From: CAJXNP01 sp050305935
Lineage (GTDB): Bacteria; Bacteroidota; Bacteroidia; Cytophagales; Cyclobacteriaceae
Direction of reading: 5' to 3'
DNA: 50,243 bases
Assembly: GCA_050305935.1 (NCBI GenBank)
Contig: JBNLGG010000029.1
Coordinates: forward strand, 1-50,243
The translations under genes were made by a program, and so were the position numbers. Positions 26,226-35,447 of this stretch are shown in pieces (position 1 is the first letter of the stretch; the number at the start of each line of letters is the position of its first letter). Below the pieces are notes generated by a model. That model worked only from the letters and a program-made list of their open reading frames with translations. It was not told where the DNA came from and did no database searches.

Positions 26226-27515
26226 ATGAAATACCTCCCCATAGATAATCAGCTTTTTATAAATAACCGTGAAAATTTTGTTCAGAGACTCAAACCCGGT
26301 TCAATGGCTGTGTTTAATTCGAACGATATCATGCCTACGTCTGCAGACGGGGTAATGAATTTCAGGCAACACAGCGACATTTTTTACCTGTCGGGCATTG
26401 ATCAGGAGGAAAGCATACTGCTGCTTTTCCCCGACCACCCGGATGAAAACTGGCGGGAGGTGCTGTTTCTCCGTGAGACGAATGATGAAATAGCCATCTG
26501 GGAAGGCCATAAGTACACCAAAGAGGAGGCTTATGCAACGTCGGGAATAAAAAACGTACGGTGGATATCTGAATTTGAAAAAGTATTTGATAATTGTGCC
26601 TCCCTCGCAAGTAATATTTATTTAAACAAGAACGAACACCTGAGATCGACGAAGAATGTGCAAACACGGGACGACCGGTTTATAAGCTGGTGCAGGGAAA
26701 AATATCCTTTGCATGAGTACGAGCGTTCGGCTCCCTTGCTGGTACAATTAAGATCCGTCAAATCGCAAATTGAAATCGATCTTTTGCAAGAAGCTTGTGA
26801 TATCACCGAAAAGGGATTCCGGCGGATCCTGAAATTCATTAAACCGGGTGTGATGGAATATGAAATCGAAGCAGAGTTGATCCACGAATTCATTCGCAAC
26901 AGATCGGCTGGATTTGCCTATCAGCCTATCATCGCCAGCGGCTTTAATGCATGTGTGCTTCACTACATTGAAAATAACCAACCCTGTAAAGATGGTGACA
27001 TCATATTACTAGACGTGGGAGCGGAATATGCCCATTACAATGCTGACCTGACGAGAAGCGTTCCGGTCAACGGCAGGTACACTAAGAGGCAAAAGGATGT
27101 TTACAACGCCGTTTTGAATGTCCAAAGAGAAGCTATGAAACTTCTCCGACCCGGAACTACCATTCCCGAGTACCACAAGGAAGTCGGGAAAATCATGGAA
27201 AGCGAATTGATGGGTTTGGGATTAATTGACACAACAGATGTAAAAAACCAACACCCTGATCTGCCTGCCTATAAAAAATACTTTATGCACGGCACCTCTC
27301 ACCATCTCGGACTCGACGTCCATGACTACGGCAACATGTATGGGAAAATAGAAGAGGGGATGGTATTTACAGTGGAGCCCGGTATCTACATTCGGGAGGA
27401 AAGTCTGGGCATTCGGATCGAAAACAATGTGGTTGTCAAAAAAGATGGAGTCGACGACCTCATGAAAAACATCCCTGTCGAAGTGGAAGATATTGAGGAA
27501 GAAATGAATACTTAA
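26226..27515 (+). CDS. pepP: Xaa-Pro aminopeptidase (M24B)
   Basis: Dimetal aminopeptidase that removes an N-terminal residue preceding proline, 429 residues from ATG 26226. An in-frame ATG further upstream (26175) would add an unlikely leader overlapping the divergent promoter. The N-terminal creatinase-like domain covers about 1-170. The catalytic pita-bread domain has metal ligands Asp263 (LLDVGAEY), Asp274 (NADLTRS), His359 (GTSHHLGLDVHD), Glu384 (TVEPG) and Glu399 (RIENN). All ligands are intact. Cytoplasmic, monocistronic, followed by a strong bidirectional terminator. Confidence 0.93.
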   Translation: MKYLPIDNQLFINNRENFVQRLKPGSMAVFNSNDIMPTSADGVMNFRQHSDIFYLSGIDQEESILLLFPDHPDENWREVLFLRETNDEIAIWEGHKYTKEEAYATSGIKNVRWISEFEKVFDNCASLASNIYLNKNEHLRSTKNVQTRDDRFISWCREKYPLHEYERSAPLLVQLRSVKSQIEIDLLQEACDITEKGFRRILKFIKPGVMEYEIEAELIHEFIRNRSAGFAYQPIIASGFNACVLHYIENNQPCKDGDIILLDVGAEYAHYNADLTRSVPVNGRYTKRQKDVYNAVLNVQREAMKLLRPGTTIPEYHKEVGKIMESELMGLGLIDTTDVKNQHPDLPAYKKYFMHGTSHHLGLDVHDYGNMYGKIEEGMVFTVEPGIYIREESLGIRIENNVVVKKDGVDDLMKNIPVEVEDIEEEMNT

Positions 27516-27561
27516 GAAAGTTTATCTCAGGGGTAATTTTTATTGGTTTATTCAAAATAAT

Positions 27562-27613
27562 AAAAAGTCCCCGGTTTTATTCGTTTAAGGAATGAAACCC
27601 GGGGACTTTTTTT
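27562..27613. terminator. Bidirectional intrinsic terminator
   Basis: AAAAAGTCCCCGGTTT and AAACCCGGGGACTTTTT form a long GC-rich stem with one bulged base and a loop of about 17 bases. It is flanked by A and T runs suitable for either strand. It lies between the convergent ends of the aminopeptidase and the TerB-like gene. Confidence 0.85.
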
Positions 27614-27623
27614 ATTTGAGCCA

Positions 27624-28016
27624 CTATACCCGAAACTTAAGCGCTTTTTGGCGAAGCATTTCCCGGTCTGCCGTGATCTTGGGATCGCTGTAAATGTTTT
27701 TGGATAATTCAGAGACAACTTGTTTTTTGTACCCCAACCGGACAGCAATATCCTCGCAATAGTTTATTTCAGATTTAAATACCAGTCCATCCACTTTCAT
27801 TAATTGGATAACCAGATATAAATATTCAAAACGCTCATCCTCAGAGAGAGACGATAAATCTCCAATAGGCTCCGGTTTTCTTAAAAGCTCCTTGATATCC
27901 TCCTCTGAAAAGCCATTTGCTTTTGCCACCGTTTCGATCATTTTTAATTCTCTTCCTGCCAGGTCACTATCAATTGTAGCAAGTTGAATAAGGATGCTTA
28001 ACTGTTTCTTTTGCAT
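27624..28016 (-). CDS. TerB-family protein
   Basis: 130-residue all-helical protein of the TerB/tellurite-resistance fold. Metal-binding acidic pairs characteristic of the family are recognisable: LATIDSDLAGRE near the N-terminus (about 13-24) and LMKVDGLVFKSE in the middle. TerB-like domains bind divalent metal and serve as adaptors in envelope or stress complexes. No other ter gene is in the window, so tellurite resistance should not be assumed. Monocistronic, ending at the shared terminator. Confidence 0.8.
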   Translation of the reverse strand: MQKKQLSILIQLATIDSDLAGRELKMIETVAKANGFSEEDIKELLRKPEPIGDLSSLSEDERFEYLYLVIQLMKVDGLVFKSEINYCEDIAVRLGYKKQVVSELSKNIYSDPKITADREMLRQKALKFRV

Positions 28017-28158
28017 TTGTCTCTGTTTTTATCTTTAAACTAGATTTGAACTGTAACCAAATTTAGAAATAAATTTAAATTCTCCCCTACCGTGTGGTTA
28101 TTATCTTAGGCATACCCGATGTAATAAAGTCACACGTTTTTATCTTCCGGTAGATTTT

Positions 28159-28911
28159 TCAAAGTCTTATATTTACCATGTTTACTTGTTCGCCCTTTTC
28201 ATTAAAACTAATTTCAGAAAAGGAGATATTGCCGTTTTTATCTTTAATGATTACCGAAGTGCACCTGGTGCCATAGCCCGGGAAATTAATAAACATTGCC
28301 GACAACTTTCTTTCCAAGTCTTTGGGCACACCAGTATCCGGAAGGTCCTGGTCTCTGGCCATCGACCGGTCAAGCAACACCTTCAACAACTCAGTTTCAT
28401 CAATATTCTCATTGGCGATAGCCCTTGTAAAGTTGAGCTTTGCCTTATTTACTTTCGGCCAGGATGTGTCCAATAAGGCATTTGAAAGGCCGTGAACTCC
28501 TTCAGTTATTTGTGTGATCTTGCGATCCACATTGGAAAAATGGACAAGGTCATCGTTTAGGCCAAGCAATAAATTGAATCCGTTGTATTGACCGGCCTCA
28601 TCGTATATTGACCGGACATATTCTTCCGGACTCAAATCATTTTTAAGATACTCTGATGTCAACAGCCCCCTGGAAGGAGCATCTTTTTTTAAATTTTTTA
28701 AATCCCGGTAATTAGTAATCGCCGCAAATTTCCCTTTCTTGTTAATACCCAGCCAGGTTCCGTTTGCAATGAGGTCCCTACCGGCAATTATCCCGTGTTC
28801 GTCCCACTCATACAAAGGGGTAGCGGGACGGTTAAAGAATTCATCCCTGTTGCCCACCAAGATAAAAGGAAAATCCTCCCTCACATTTTTTGCCAGTACA
28901 ATTAAACACAT
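28159..28911 (-). CDS. NRDE family (TANGO2-like) protein
   Basis: 250 residues from the ATG at 28911, placing the conserved Cys directly after Met (MCLIVLA). A TTG nine bases upstream is less likely. The namesake motif GNRDEFFNRPATPL is at about 19-32. Further family marks are GRDLIANGTWLGIN, FAAITNYRD and GYGTRCTSVI. A conserved N-terminal Cys suggests an Ntn-hydrolase-type fold. Animal TANGO2 is linked to heme or lipid handling; the bacterial role is unsettled. It stands alone on the minus strand, divergent from the SerB-SerA gene. Confidence 0.88.
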   Translation of the reverse strand: MCLIVLAKNVREDFPFILVGNRDEFFNRPATPLYEWDEHGIIAGRDLIANGTWLGINKKGKFAAITNYRDLKNLKKDAPSRGLLTSEYLKNDLSPEEYVRSIYDEAGQYNGFNLLLGLNDDLVHFSNVDRKITQITEGVHGLSNALLDTSWPKVNKAKLNFTRAIANENIDETELLKVLLDRSMARDQDLPDTGVPKDLERKLSAMFINFPGYGTRCTSVIIKDKNGNISFSEISFNEKGEQVNMVNIRL

Positions 28912-29123
28912 TGGGCGCAAATTATAAAAAAAACCATTATTTTTAACTAACTGATTATCTGACGTTTATCAAATGACTGAATTTCAAAATTGTACATCTC
29001 TAAGAAAAATTTTAATTTATTTTATATTTTTTTCATGAAGAATGATAATAAACCCAATCAATTAATTATTTTTGCAATCCTGATAGAAACACAGGTCAAA
29101 ATAAATTGATTATTCCCACTTAA

Positions 29124-31016
29124 ATGAAAAACAACAAGTATTTTATTATTGATTTTGATAGTACTTTTATCCAGGTGGAAACGTTAGACATCCTGGCTGA
29201 AATATGTTTAAGCAATGATCCGAAAAAAGAAAGTAAGATAAAAGAAATTGTCTCCATCACTAATTTGGGGATGGAAGGAAAAATTTCTTTTCGCGAGTCA
29301 TTGGAAAAAAGAGTTGCTCTTTTAAATGCTTCCAGGGAAGATATTGAAGCTACCATTGAGCTTATGAAAGAAAAGATTTCTAAGTCTTTTCAACGTAACA
29401 AGGAGTTTTTACAGTCTAATAGTGACAGCATCTATATTATAAGCAACGGGTTTAAAGAGATCATCGACCCAATTGTAGCTGATTTTGGGATTGCTCCGGA
29501 AAATGTTTTTGCCAATTCCTTCGAATTTGACAGTGAAGGAAAAATTACGGGCTTTGATAAAGAAAACACCCTGTCCAGAGACAATGGCAAATCAAACAAG
29601 CTAAAAGAACTTTCATTGACCGGTGATATTTACGTGATTGGAGATGGATACAATGATTATGAAATCAAGGCTGCCGGTCTGGCCAATAAATTTTACGCAT
29701 TCACAGAAAACATTGAGCGTGAATTGGTTACGCAAAAAGCAGATCACGTAGCGCCTTCATTGGATGAATTTTTATTCCATAACAAAATCAGGGGTTCTAT
29801 TTCTTATCCTAAAAATAGAATAAATGTTCTCCTGCTGGAAAATGTCCACCCAAAGGCCATTGAGATTTTTAAAGAAGAAGGCTACAATGTCGAAGTGATT
29901 GGCTCCGGACTGGACGAAGAAGAACTTTGCGAAAAAATAAAAAATGTATCCATACTCGGTATCCGGTCAAAAACCCAGGTAACAAAAAAGGTCCTGGAAA
30001 ATGCCAACAGGCTCATGGCGGTTGGCGCATTTTGTATAGGTACTAATCAAATCGATCTGGACGAATGCCTTAAAAGAGGGGTGGTCGTTTTTAACGCACC
30101 CTTCAGTAATACCCGATCGGTAGTTGAATTGGCCATTTCTGAAATCATTCTTCTTACCAGAAACCTAATCGATAAAATTACCCAAATGCACGATGGCAAA
30201 TGGGACAAGAGCGCCAAGGGTAGTTTTGAGGTGCGAGGAAAAAAGTTGGGCATCATTGGATATGGAAATATTGGAAGCCAGCTTTCGATCTTAGCGGAAT
30301 CCCTTGGGATGGAGGTTTATTACTACGATGTGGTGGAAAAGCTTGCACTGGGAAATGCCAAAAAATGCGAAACGCTGGAAGATCTTCTGTCAACGGTAGA
30401 CATTATCACTTTACACACAGACGGAAGAAAAGACAATGCCAACCTCATAGGCGAGAAAGAATTTTCCCTGATGAAAGACGGGGTGATCTTTTTAAACCTT
30501 AGCAGGGGCCATATTGTAGACATCAAAGCACTGAAGGCTGCTATCGAATCAGGTAAGGTAGGCGGATGCGGAATAGACGTTTTTCCCGAAGAGCCTAAAA
30601 GTAACAAGGATGAGTTTGTGTCTGAGTTGAGGGGCATGCCAAACTTGATCATGACTCCGCACATTGGCGGAAGTACGGCAGAGGCGCAAGAAAACATCGG
30701 AATGTTTGTACCAAACAGGATCATAGACTATATCAATACGGGTACCACTACCAATAATGTTAATTTCCCTGAGATTCAACTCCCAACTTTCAAAAACGCA
30801 CACAGACTGATACACGTGCACCACAATGTGCCGGGAGTATTGGCCAAGATTAACAATATCATTGCCAGGCACAATCTCAATATCATTGGGCAGTATTTGA
30901 AAACCAACGAATCAATAGGTTATATGATCCTTGCTGTTGACAAGGAATATGACAATGAAGTAATCGACGAACTAAAAAACATCGAACATACCATTCGATT
31001 TAGAGTATTATATTAA
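29124..31016 (+). CDS. serA: Fused phosphoserine phosphatase-like (HAD) and D-3-phosphoglycerate dehydrogenase with ACT domain
   Basis: 630-residue bifunctional-looking enzyme of serine synthesis. Residues about 1-215 are a SerB-like HAD phosphatase: DFDST at 10-14 (nucleophile Asp10, Asp12) and GDGYNDYEI near 175. From about 230 to 540 lies a PGDH: Rossmann motif GIIGYGNIGSQ, NLSRGHIVD, and TPHIGGSTAEAQ with the catalytic His. The C-terminal ~80 residues are an ACT domain (HHNVPGVLAKINNI), which usually mediates serine feedback. It would carry out the first and last steps of the pathway on one chain; the middle transaminase SerC is not here. First gene of an operon with gmd and fcl (9- and 3-bp gaps). 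Confidence 0.92.
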   Translation: MKNNKYFIIDFDSTFIQVETLDILAEICLSNDPKKESKIKEIVSITNLGMEGKISFRESLEKRVALLNASREDIEATIELMKEKISKSFQRNKEFLQSNSDSIYIISNGFKEIIDPIVADFGIAPENVFANSFEFDSEGKITGFDKENTLSRDNGKSNKLKELSLTGDIYVIGDGYNDYEIKAAGLANKFYAFTENIERELVTQKADHVAPSLDEFLFHNKIRGSISYPKNRINVLLLENVHPKAIEIFKEEGYNVEVIGSGLDEEELCEKIKNVSILGIRSKTQVTKKVLENANRLMAVGAFCIGTNQIDLDECLKRGVVVFNAPFSNTRSVVELAISEIILLTRNLIDKITQMHDGKWDKSAKGSFEVRGKKLGIIGYGNIGSQLSILAESLGMEVYYYDVVEKLALGNAKKCETLEDLLSTVDIITLHTDGRKDNANLIGEKEFSLMKDGVIFLNLSRGHIVDIKALKAAIESGKVGGCGIDVFPEEPKSNKDEFVSELRGMPNLIMTPHIGGSTAEAQENIGMFVPNRIIDYINTGTTTNNVNFPEIQLPTFKNAHRLIHVHHNVPGVLAKINNIIARHNLNIIGQYLKTNESIGYMILAVDKEYDNEVIDELKNIEHTIRFRVLY

Positions 31017-31025
31017 ATTTCAACT

Positions 31026-32138
31026 ATGAAAAAGGCTTTAATAACAGGTATTACAGGTCAAGACGGAGCTTATCTGTCAGAATTGTTACTTTCCAAGGGA
31101 TACGAAGTCCATGGTATCAAGCGACGAAGCTCACTTTTTAACACCGACAGAATAGACCATTTATATCAGGATCCACATGAGTCCAATGTGAAATTCAAAT
31201 TGCATTATGGCGACCTCTCTGATTCTGCGAATATTATCAGGATTATCCAGGAAGTTCAGCCGGACGAGATATATAATTTAGGGGCAATGTCTCACGTAAA
31301 AGTGAGCTTCGATACACCTGAATATACCGCAAATGTGGATGGTATTGGAACATTGAGGATCCTTGAGGCTGTACGGTTGTTGGGTTTAACAGAAAAAACC
31401 AGGATTTATCAGGCATCGACCTCTGAACTTTATGGACTGGTGCAGGAAGTGCCACAAAAGGAAACCACTCCTTTTTACCCAAGGTCTCCCTATGCGGTCG
31501 CTAAACTATATGGTTACTGGATTACCGTAAACTACCGGGAAGCTTACGATATGTATGCGTGCAATGGGATATTGTTTAACCACGAGTCGCCTATCAGAGG
31601 TGAAACGTTTGTTACAAGAAAAATTACCCGTGCAACCGCCAGGATCGCACTTGGCTTACAGGAATCTATGTACCTGGGTAACATGGATGCAAAACGTGAC
31701 TGGGGCCATGCCAAAGATTATGTGGAAGCTATGTGGTTAATCCTTCAGCAGGACAAAGCGGAGGATTTTGTAATCGCTACCGGTATCACTACCACCGTCC
31801 GCGATTTTGTTAAACTTTCATTTGCGGAAGTTGGTATAGATCTAGAGTTTGAAGGCACGGCTGAAAATGAAGTAGGAAAAGTAAAATCTTGCTCAAATCC
31901 GGAATTCCAATTAGAAAAAGGCCAGATTGTGGTTAAAGTTGATCCCAAATATTACCGACCAACTGAGGTGGAACTTTTGATTGGGGATCCTGCAAAAGCA
32001 AAACAAAAACTTGGATGGGAATTAAAATATGACTTGAATGGTTTGGTAAAAGATATGGTTTCTTCAGATGTCGAGCTTTTCAAACGGGATAAATTCTTAA
32101 TAAAAGGTGGTCATAAAGTATTCAACTACCACGAGTAA
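31026..32138 (+). CDS. gmd: GDP-mannose 4,6-dehydratase
   Basis: Converts GDP-D-mannose to GDP-4-keto-6-deoxy-D-mannose, 370 residues, full length. Extended short-chain dehydrogenase fold: TGITGQDGAYLSELL (7-21) binds NADP. ASTSELYG and YPRSPYAVAKLYGYW carry the catalytic Ser/Thr, Tyr and Lys. NHESPIRGETFVTRKITRA is the characteristic substrate and dimer region. It is followed after three bases by fcl, so the pair makes GDP-L-fucose for surface polysaccharide or protein glycosylation. Confidence 0.97.
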   Translation: MKKALITGITGQDGAYLSELLLSKGYEVHGIKRRSSLFNTDRIDHLYQDPHESNVKFKLHYGDLSDSANIIRIIQEVQPDEIYNLGAMSHVKVSFDTPEYTANVDGIGTLRILEAVRLLGLTEKTRIYQASTSELYGLVQEVPQKETTPFYPRSPYAVAKLYGYWITVNYREAYDMYACNGILFNHESPIRGETFVTRKITRATARIALGLQESMYLGNMDAKRDWGHAKDYVEAMWLILQQDKAEDFVIATGITTTVRDFVKLSFAEVGIDLEFEGTAENEVGKVKSCSNPEFQLEKGQIVVKVDPKYYRPTEVELLIGDPAKAKQKLGWELKYDLNGLVKDMVSSDVELFKRDKFLIKGGHKVFNYHE

Positions 32139-32141
32139 AAA

Positions 32142-33065
32142 ATGGAGAAAAACGCGAAGATATACATTGCCGGCCATAGAGGTATGGTCGGTTCTGCTAT
32201 TTTAAGAAAACTCGAAAAAGAAGGTTATTCAAACTTTATTTTAAAAAGATCCTCGGAACTCGACCTTAGAGATCAGCAAGCCGTGGCAGATTTCTTTAAG
32301 CAAGAAAAACCTGACTATGTATTTCTTGCGGCTGCAAAAGTTGGGGGAATCGTGGCAAACAACACCTACAAAGCAGAATTCATTTACGACAACATCCTTA
32401 TTCAGTCAAATGTAATCCACAACAGCTACCTCACTGGCGTCAAAAAGCTAATGTTTTTAGGCAGTTCGTGTATTTACCCAAAATTAGCTCCCCAACCTTT
32501 AAAAGAAGATTATCTTTTAACTGGATTATTGGAGCCAACCAATGAACCCTATGCCATCGCTAAAATTGCCGGAATAAAAATGTGCGATGCCTACCGGGAT
32601 CAGTATGGCTGCAATTTTATTTCCGTGATGCCTACCAACCTTTATGGACCTAACGATAACTATGACCTGAAAAATTCTCACGTACTACCTGCGTTGATCA
32701 GGAAGTTCCATGAAGCCAAATTAGAAGGTAAAAAAGAAGTAGAAATCTGGGGTACAGGTTCCCCCAAAAGGGAATTTCTCCACGCTGACGACCTGGCAGA
32801 CGCCTGTGTGTATTTGATGGATAAATACAGTGAACCTGGATTAGTCAATATTGGCACCGGGGAAGACATTTCTATTAAAGACCTTGCTCTTCTGATAAAA
32901 GATATCGTAGGATTTACCGGCGAACTAACATTTGACACGTCCAAGCCCGACGGCACACCCAGAAAACTGATGGATGTATCCAAATTGACTTCTATGGGAT
33001 TTAAGTATAAAATTTCGTTGGAAGCGGGGATCAGATCGGTGTACGAGGAATACTCGGGCAGGTAA
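32142..33065 (+). CDS. fcl: GDP-L-fucose synthase
   Basis: Epimerase-reductase that turns the Gmd product into GDP-L-fucose with NADPH, 307 residues. Visible marks are AGHRGMVGSAI (10-20), SSCIYPKLAPQPLKE with the catalytic Ser and Cys, PYAIAKIAG (Tyr-x3-Lys), and PTNLYGPNDNYD. All are in the usual order and intact. Last gene of the serA-gmd-fcl operon, followed by a stem-loop terminator. Confidence 0.97.
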   Translation: MEKNAKIYIAGHRGMVGSAILRKLEKEGYSNFILKRSSELDLRDQQAVADFFKQEKPDYVFLAAAKVGGIVANNTYKAEFIYDNILIQSNVIHNSYLTGVKKLMFLGSSCIYPKLAPQPLKEDYLLTGLLEPTNEPYAIAKIAGIKMCDAYRDQYGCNFISVMPTNLYGPNDNYDLKNSHVLPALIRKFHEAKLEGKKEVEIWGTGSPKREFLHADDLADACVYLMDKYSEPGLVNIGTGEDISIKDLALLIKDIVGFTGELTFDTSKPDGTPRKLMDVSKLTSMGFKYKISLEAGIRSVYEEYSGR

Positions 33066-33472
33066 AAAATAACCCAATGTGTCAGGAGGGTTGTTACGAA
33101 CCCGGATAAGTCAAGATTTGAACCGCCCGGAAAGACGCAACCTTCCACTGTTAACCTGCTTATAAAACGAGGTCCGCCAGTTGGCGGATGAGGCCTGGTT
33201 TTGTATTCTGGCTTGTTCGGTATTTATTAAACGTTAGGTTCGAACACTCTTATACCTGACACAAATGGGTAAATATCTTCAAAGAACTTGTGCAAAGTTA
33301 GTCAGGAATCCATTCGATTAAAAAAATCCTCAGCCCTTAATTTCACCCAACTAGAAATTTTACAGAATAGCCAATTTTCCCGCGCATTTTTAAAAATGTA
33401 GTAATTCATCTATATTATAATTAGAATTCTTTGTGTTACTATCAAAAATGGCGGTAAAGTCCAACTTTTAAG
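33066..33472 (+). other. Intergenic stretch after fcl
   Basis: No gene is supported. It holds the terminator listed below and, from about 33290, an AT-rich region that should contain the promoter of the sensor kinase at 33473. I assign no specific box. Confidence 0.5.
33164..33202 (+). terminator. Intrinsic terminator after fcl
   Basis: Perfect inner stem TCCGCCA / TGGCGGA (33173-33188) extended by AGG/CCT and outer AAAAC / GTTTT arms, ending in TTTTG. It lies about 100 bp past the fcl stop. Confidence 0.7.
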
Positions 33473-34816
33473 ATGAATAAATGGGAACGCGGCGAATATA
33501 AAAATCCATACCTGTTACGGTTCAATAAAAAGGAGGAAAGAAAATTTATGCTTGCCGTAAAAAAGGCCGACATCCTTTTGTATAAGGCCATTATGACTAT
33601 CACTATCATCCTCACGATAGTTTTTATTTTTATTGATTATAGAAGGATTCAGGAAGACTATTATATTGTTTTTATCCTTCGAGGCAGTGTGGTCGTATTA
33701 TACACAGTCACCTATTTGATCATCGCCAACAGGAATATTGCCCCCCCCTATCTTCAAAAAATAATTATTGTTTCCATCACCTACACGTGTTTTAGTTTCT
33801 TTTTTCTGGACTTTTTTGCCCCGATGCCCGCTTTTTTTTTACCAAACGCATTGATAACAGTCGGCTTTTTTGGAATCACGATCAGTGGGCTAAGGTTTAG
33901 AAATGGCCTGGTCATCGAATTAATGCTCGCTGTCTTTTACTTAAGTTATTCCTTACTCGCTACGAACCAGGACCATCATTCGCAGCAGATCCCAAATCTC
34001 CTTACCAATATCACACTCGCGGTGATGTGCGGCTATACTTTGGAGCGGGTAAGGCGAACTTCCTACCTGAGAAATGAAAAGATCTCAAGCCAAAATGCGG
34101 TCATCAGAAACAGCAATAAAAAGCTCAAAAAGCTGATAATGACGAAGAACAAATTGATATCGATCCTTTCTCACGACTTAAGGAGCCCTATTAATTCTTT
34201 AAAGTCACTCCTGGAAATGACCAATTCAGGGGATGTATCTTTGGAAGAATTCCAGATTTATGTCGGGCAAATTTCAAGCAGGATCGAGCTAACGGAAAAC
34301 CTTATTGAAAATTTATTGATATGGGCAAAATCCCAGGTGTCAGGAGATTATTTACATGCTTTTCCTTTTTCATTAAAAGAAGTGACCGAAAAAAACATAC
34401 GGCTCTTCCAGGAAAACGCCAGCAAAAAGGATATAAAAATTGTATTTAATGGGCAAGAGGATATCGTTGTAAACGCCCATGAGGAATCGATCAACATGGT
34501 GGTCAGAAACCTTCTTTCAAACTCGCTTAAATTTACCCCAACAGGTGGCGAAATTGGAATTTACTTTAAACAGAATGGAAAGTATGCTGAATTTCAGATT
34601 TCAGATACGGGTATCGGCATTTCGGAAAAAGATATAAATAAAATTTTCAGCTACGAAAATTTCACCACCCTCGGTACAGAAAAGGAAAAGGGAACCGGCC
34701 TTGGACTGGCCATCTGTCAGGATTTCATCAACAAAAATAAAGGAAAGCTCTGGGTAGAAAACAATGAACCCAAAGGAACCATCTTTAAATTCAAACTGCC
34801 ACTCCTCGAGATTTAA
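33473..34816 (+). CDS. Membrane sensor histidine kinase
   Basis: 447 residues. Residues about 35-195 contain roughly six hydrophobic helices with no sizeable periplasmic loop, so it may sense the membrane or an internal cue. A short coiled coil leads to HisKA with ILSHDLRSPINSL (His234) and HATPase_c with N-box VVRNLLSNSLKF, G1 SDTGIGIS and GTGLGLAICQ. No receiver is attached; the response regulator is not adjacent. Its TAA overlaps the first bases of the duplicated rubredoxin fragment on the other strand, so a rearrangement junction lies exactly at its 3' end. Confidence 0.92.
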   Translation: MNKWERGEYKNPYLLRFNKKEERKFMLAVKKADILLYKAIMTITIILTIVFIFIDYRRIQEDYYIVFILRGSVVVLYTVTYLIIANRNIAPPYLQKIIIVSITYTCFSFFFLDFFAPMPAFFLPNALITVGFFGITISGLRFRNGLVIELMLAVFYLSYSLLATNQDHHSQQIPNLLTNITLAVMCGYTLERVRRTSYLRNEKISSQNAVIRNSNKKLKKLIMTKNKLISILSHDLRSPINSLKSLLEMTNSGDVSLEEFQIYVGQISSRIELTENLIENLLIWAKSQVSGDYLHAFPFSLKEVTEKNIRLFQENASKKDIKIVFNGQEDIVVNAHEESINMVVRNLLSNSLKFTPTGGEIGIYFKQNGKYAEFQISDTGIGISEKDINKIFSYENFTTLGTEKEKGTGLGLAICQDFINKNKGKLWVENNEPKGTIFKFKLPLLEI

Positions 34817-34990
34817 TATTCAATAACCGGCCGGAAGTATTCTTTCCCCGATTCGCACACATGGCATCGATAGTGGTCAGGCAGTTTTTCAAAAGGCGAC
34901 CTGGCGAGATATTGGCAGAGGGATCGCCAAATTTTCTGTCATAAATCGTGAGGCAGTTTGTGCATTGATAGCTGAGCGATTCCAGGTTTT
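34813..34990 (-). pseudogene. Duplicated, frameshifted 3' fragment of the rubredoxin-domain gene
   Basis: About 178 bp nearly identical to the 3' end of the gene at 37277-38722: 11 differences by eye, about 94% identity. It matches from the TAA through the region of the first rubredoxin cysteine pair. One base is missing in the copy (aaaggcgacc against aaaggcgtacc), which breaks the frame. Similarity ends abruptly near 34990. The fragment has no start and is not a gene. Both copies have the same orientation, and 2.3 kb of other sequence separates them. Confidence 0.88.
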
Positions 34991-35347
34991 TAACACTAAA
35001 GATGGAAGCTAAGTGTGAATAAGGGTACAGAGTTTAAATTCCAACTAATCAACACATCTTGTCTCAAAATCGACTTATGATACTTACACCTGGTACATTT
35101 ATTTTTAGCAATTTTTTTGCTAACATAAATTGAACAACAAGTGATATTTTAGATGTTGTATTAATTCCATTTTAGCTTGTTTATTTTTATTTAACAATTT
35201 TTTGCAAATAAAATCATGTATGTATCCTAAAACCAAGAGGATAAAAAATTGATTTTTTTTGCATTATAAGTTACTACCTAAAATCCGCAGCTATCGAAAT
35301 GAAAAGGTAATTTCGATATGAGTGAGATTGATACCGTGCTTTTTTAG
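34991..35347. other. AT-rich intergenic stretch
   Basis: Very AT-rich, with runs of T and A and no credible coding frame. It begins exactly where similarity to the rubredoxin gene ends and precedes the unrecognised gene at 35448. It may hold that gene's promoter. Confidence 0.5.
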
Positions 35348-35447
35348 ATGGAAATATTGAAAACCAGAGATTACCCTGGATCAACAACCATTTGAAAACC
35401 AGGTTGCGTATGCTAAAGATCATTTTAAAATCCTTGGTTCTGCTGCA

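Noticed and set aside
27624..28016. Tellurite resistance operon based on the TerB-like gene
   Set aside because: No terC, terD/E or terZ neighbours; a single TerB-fold protein does not support that function.
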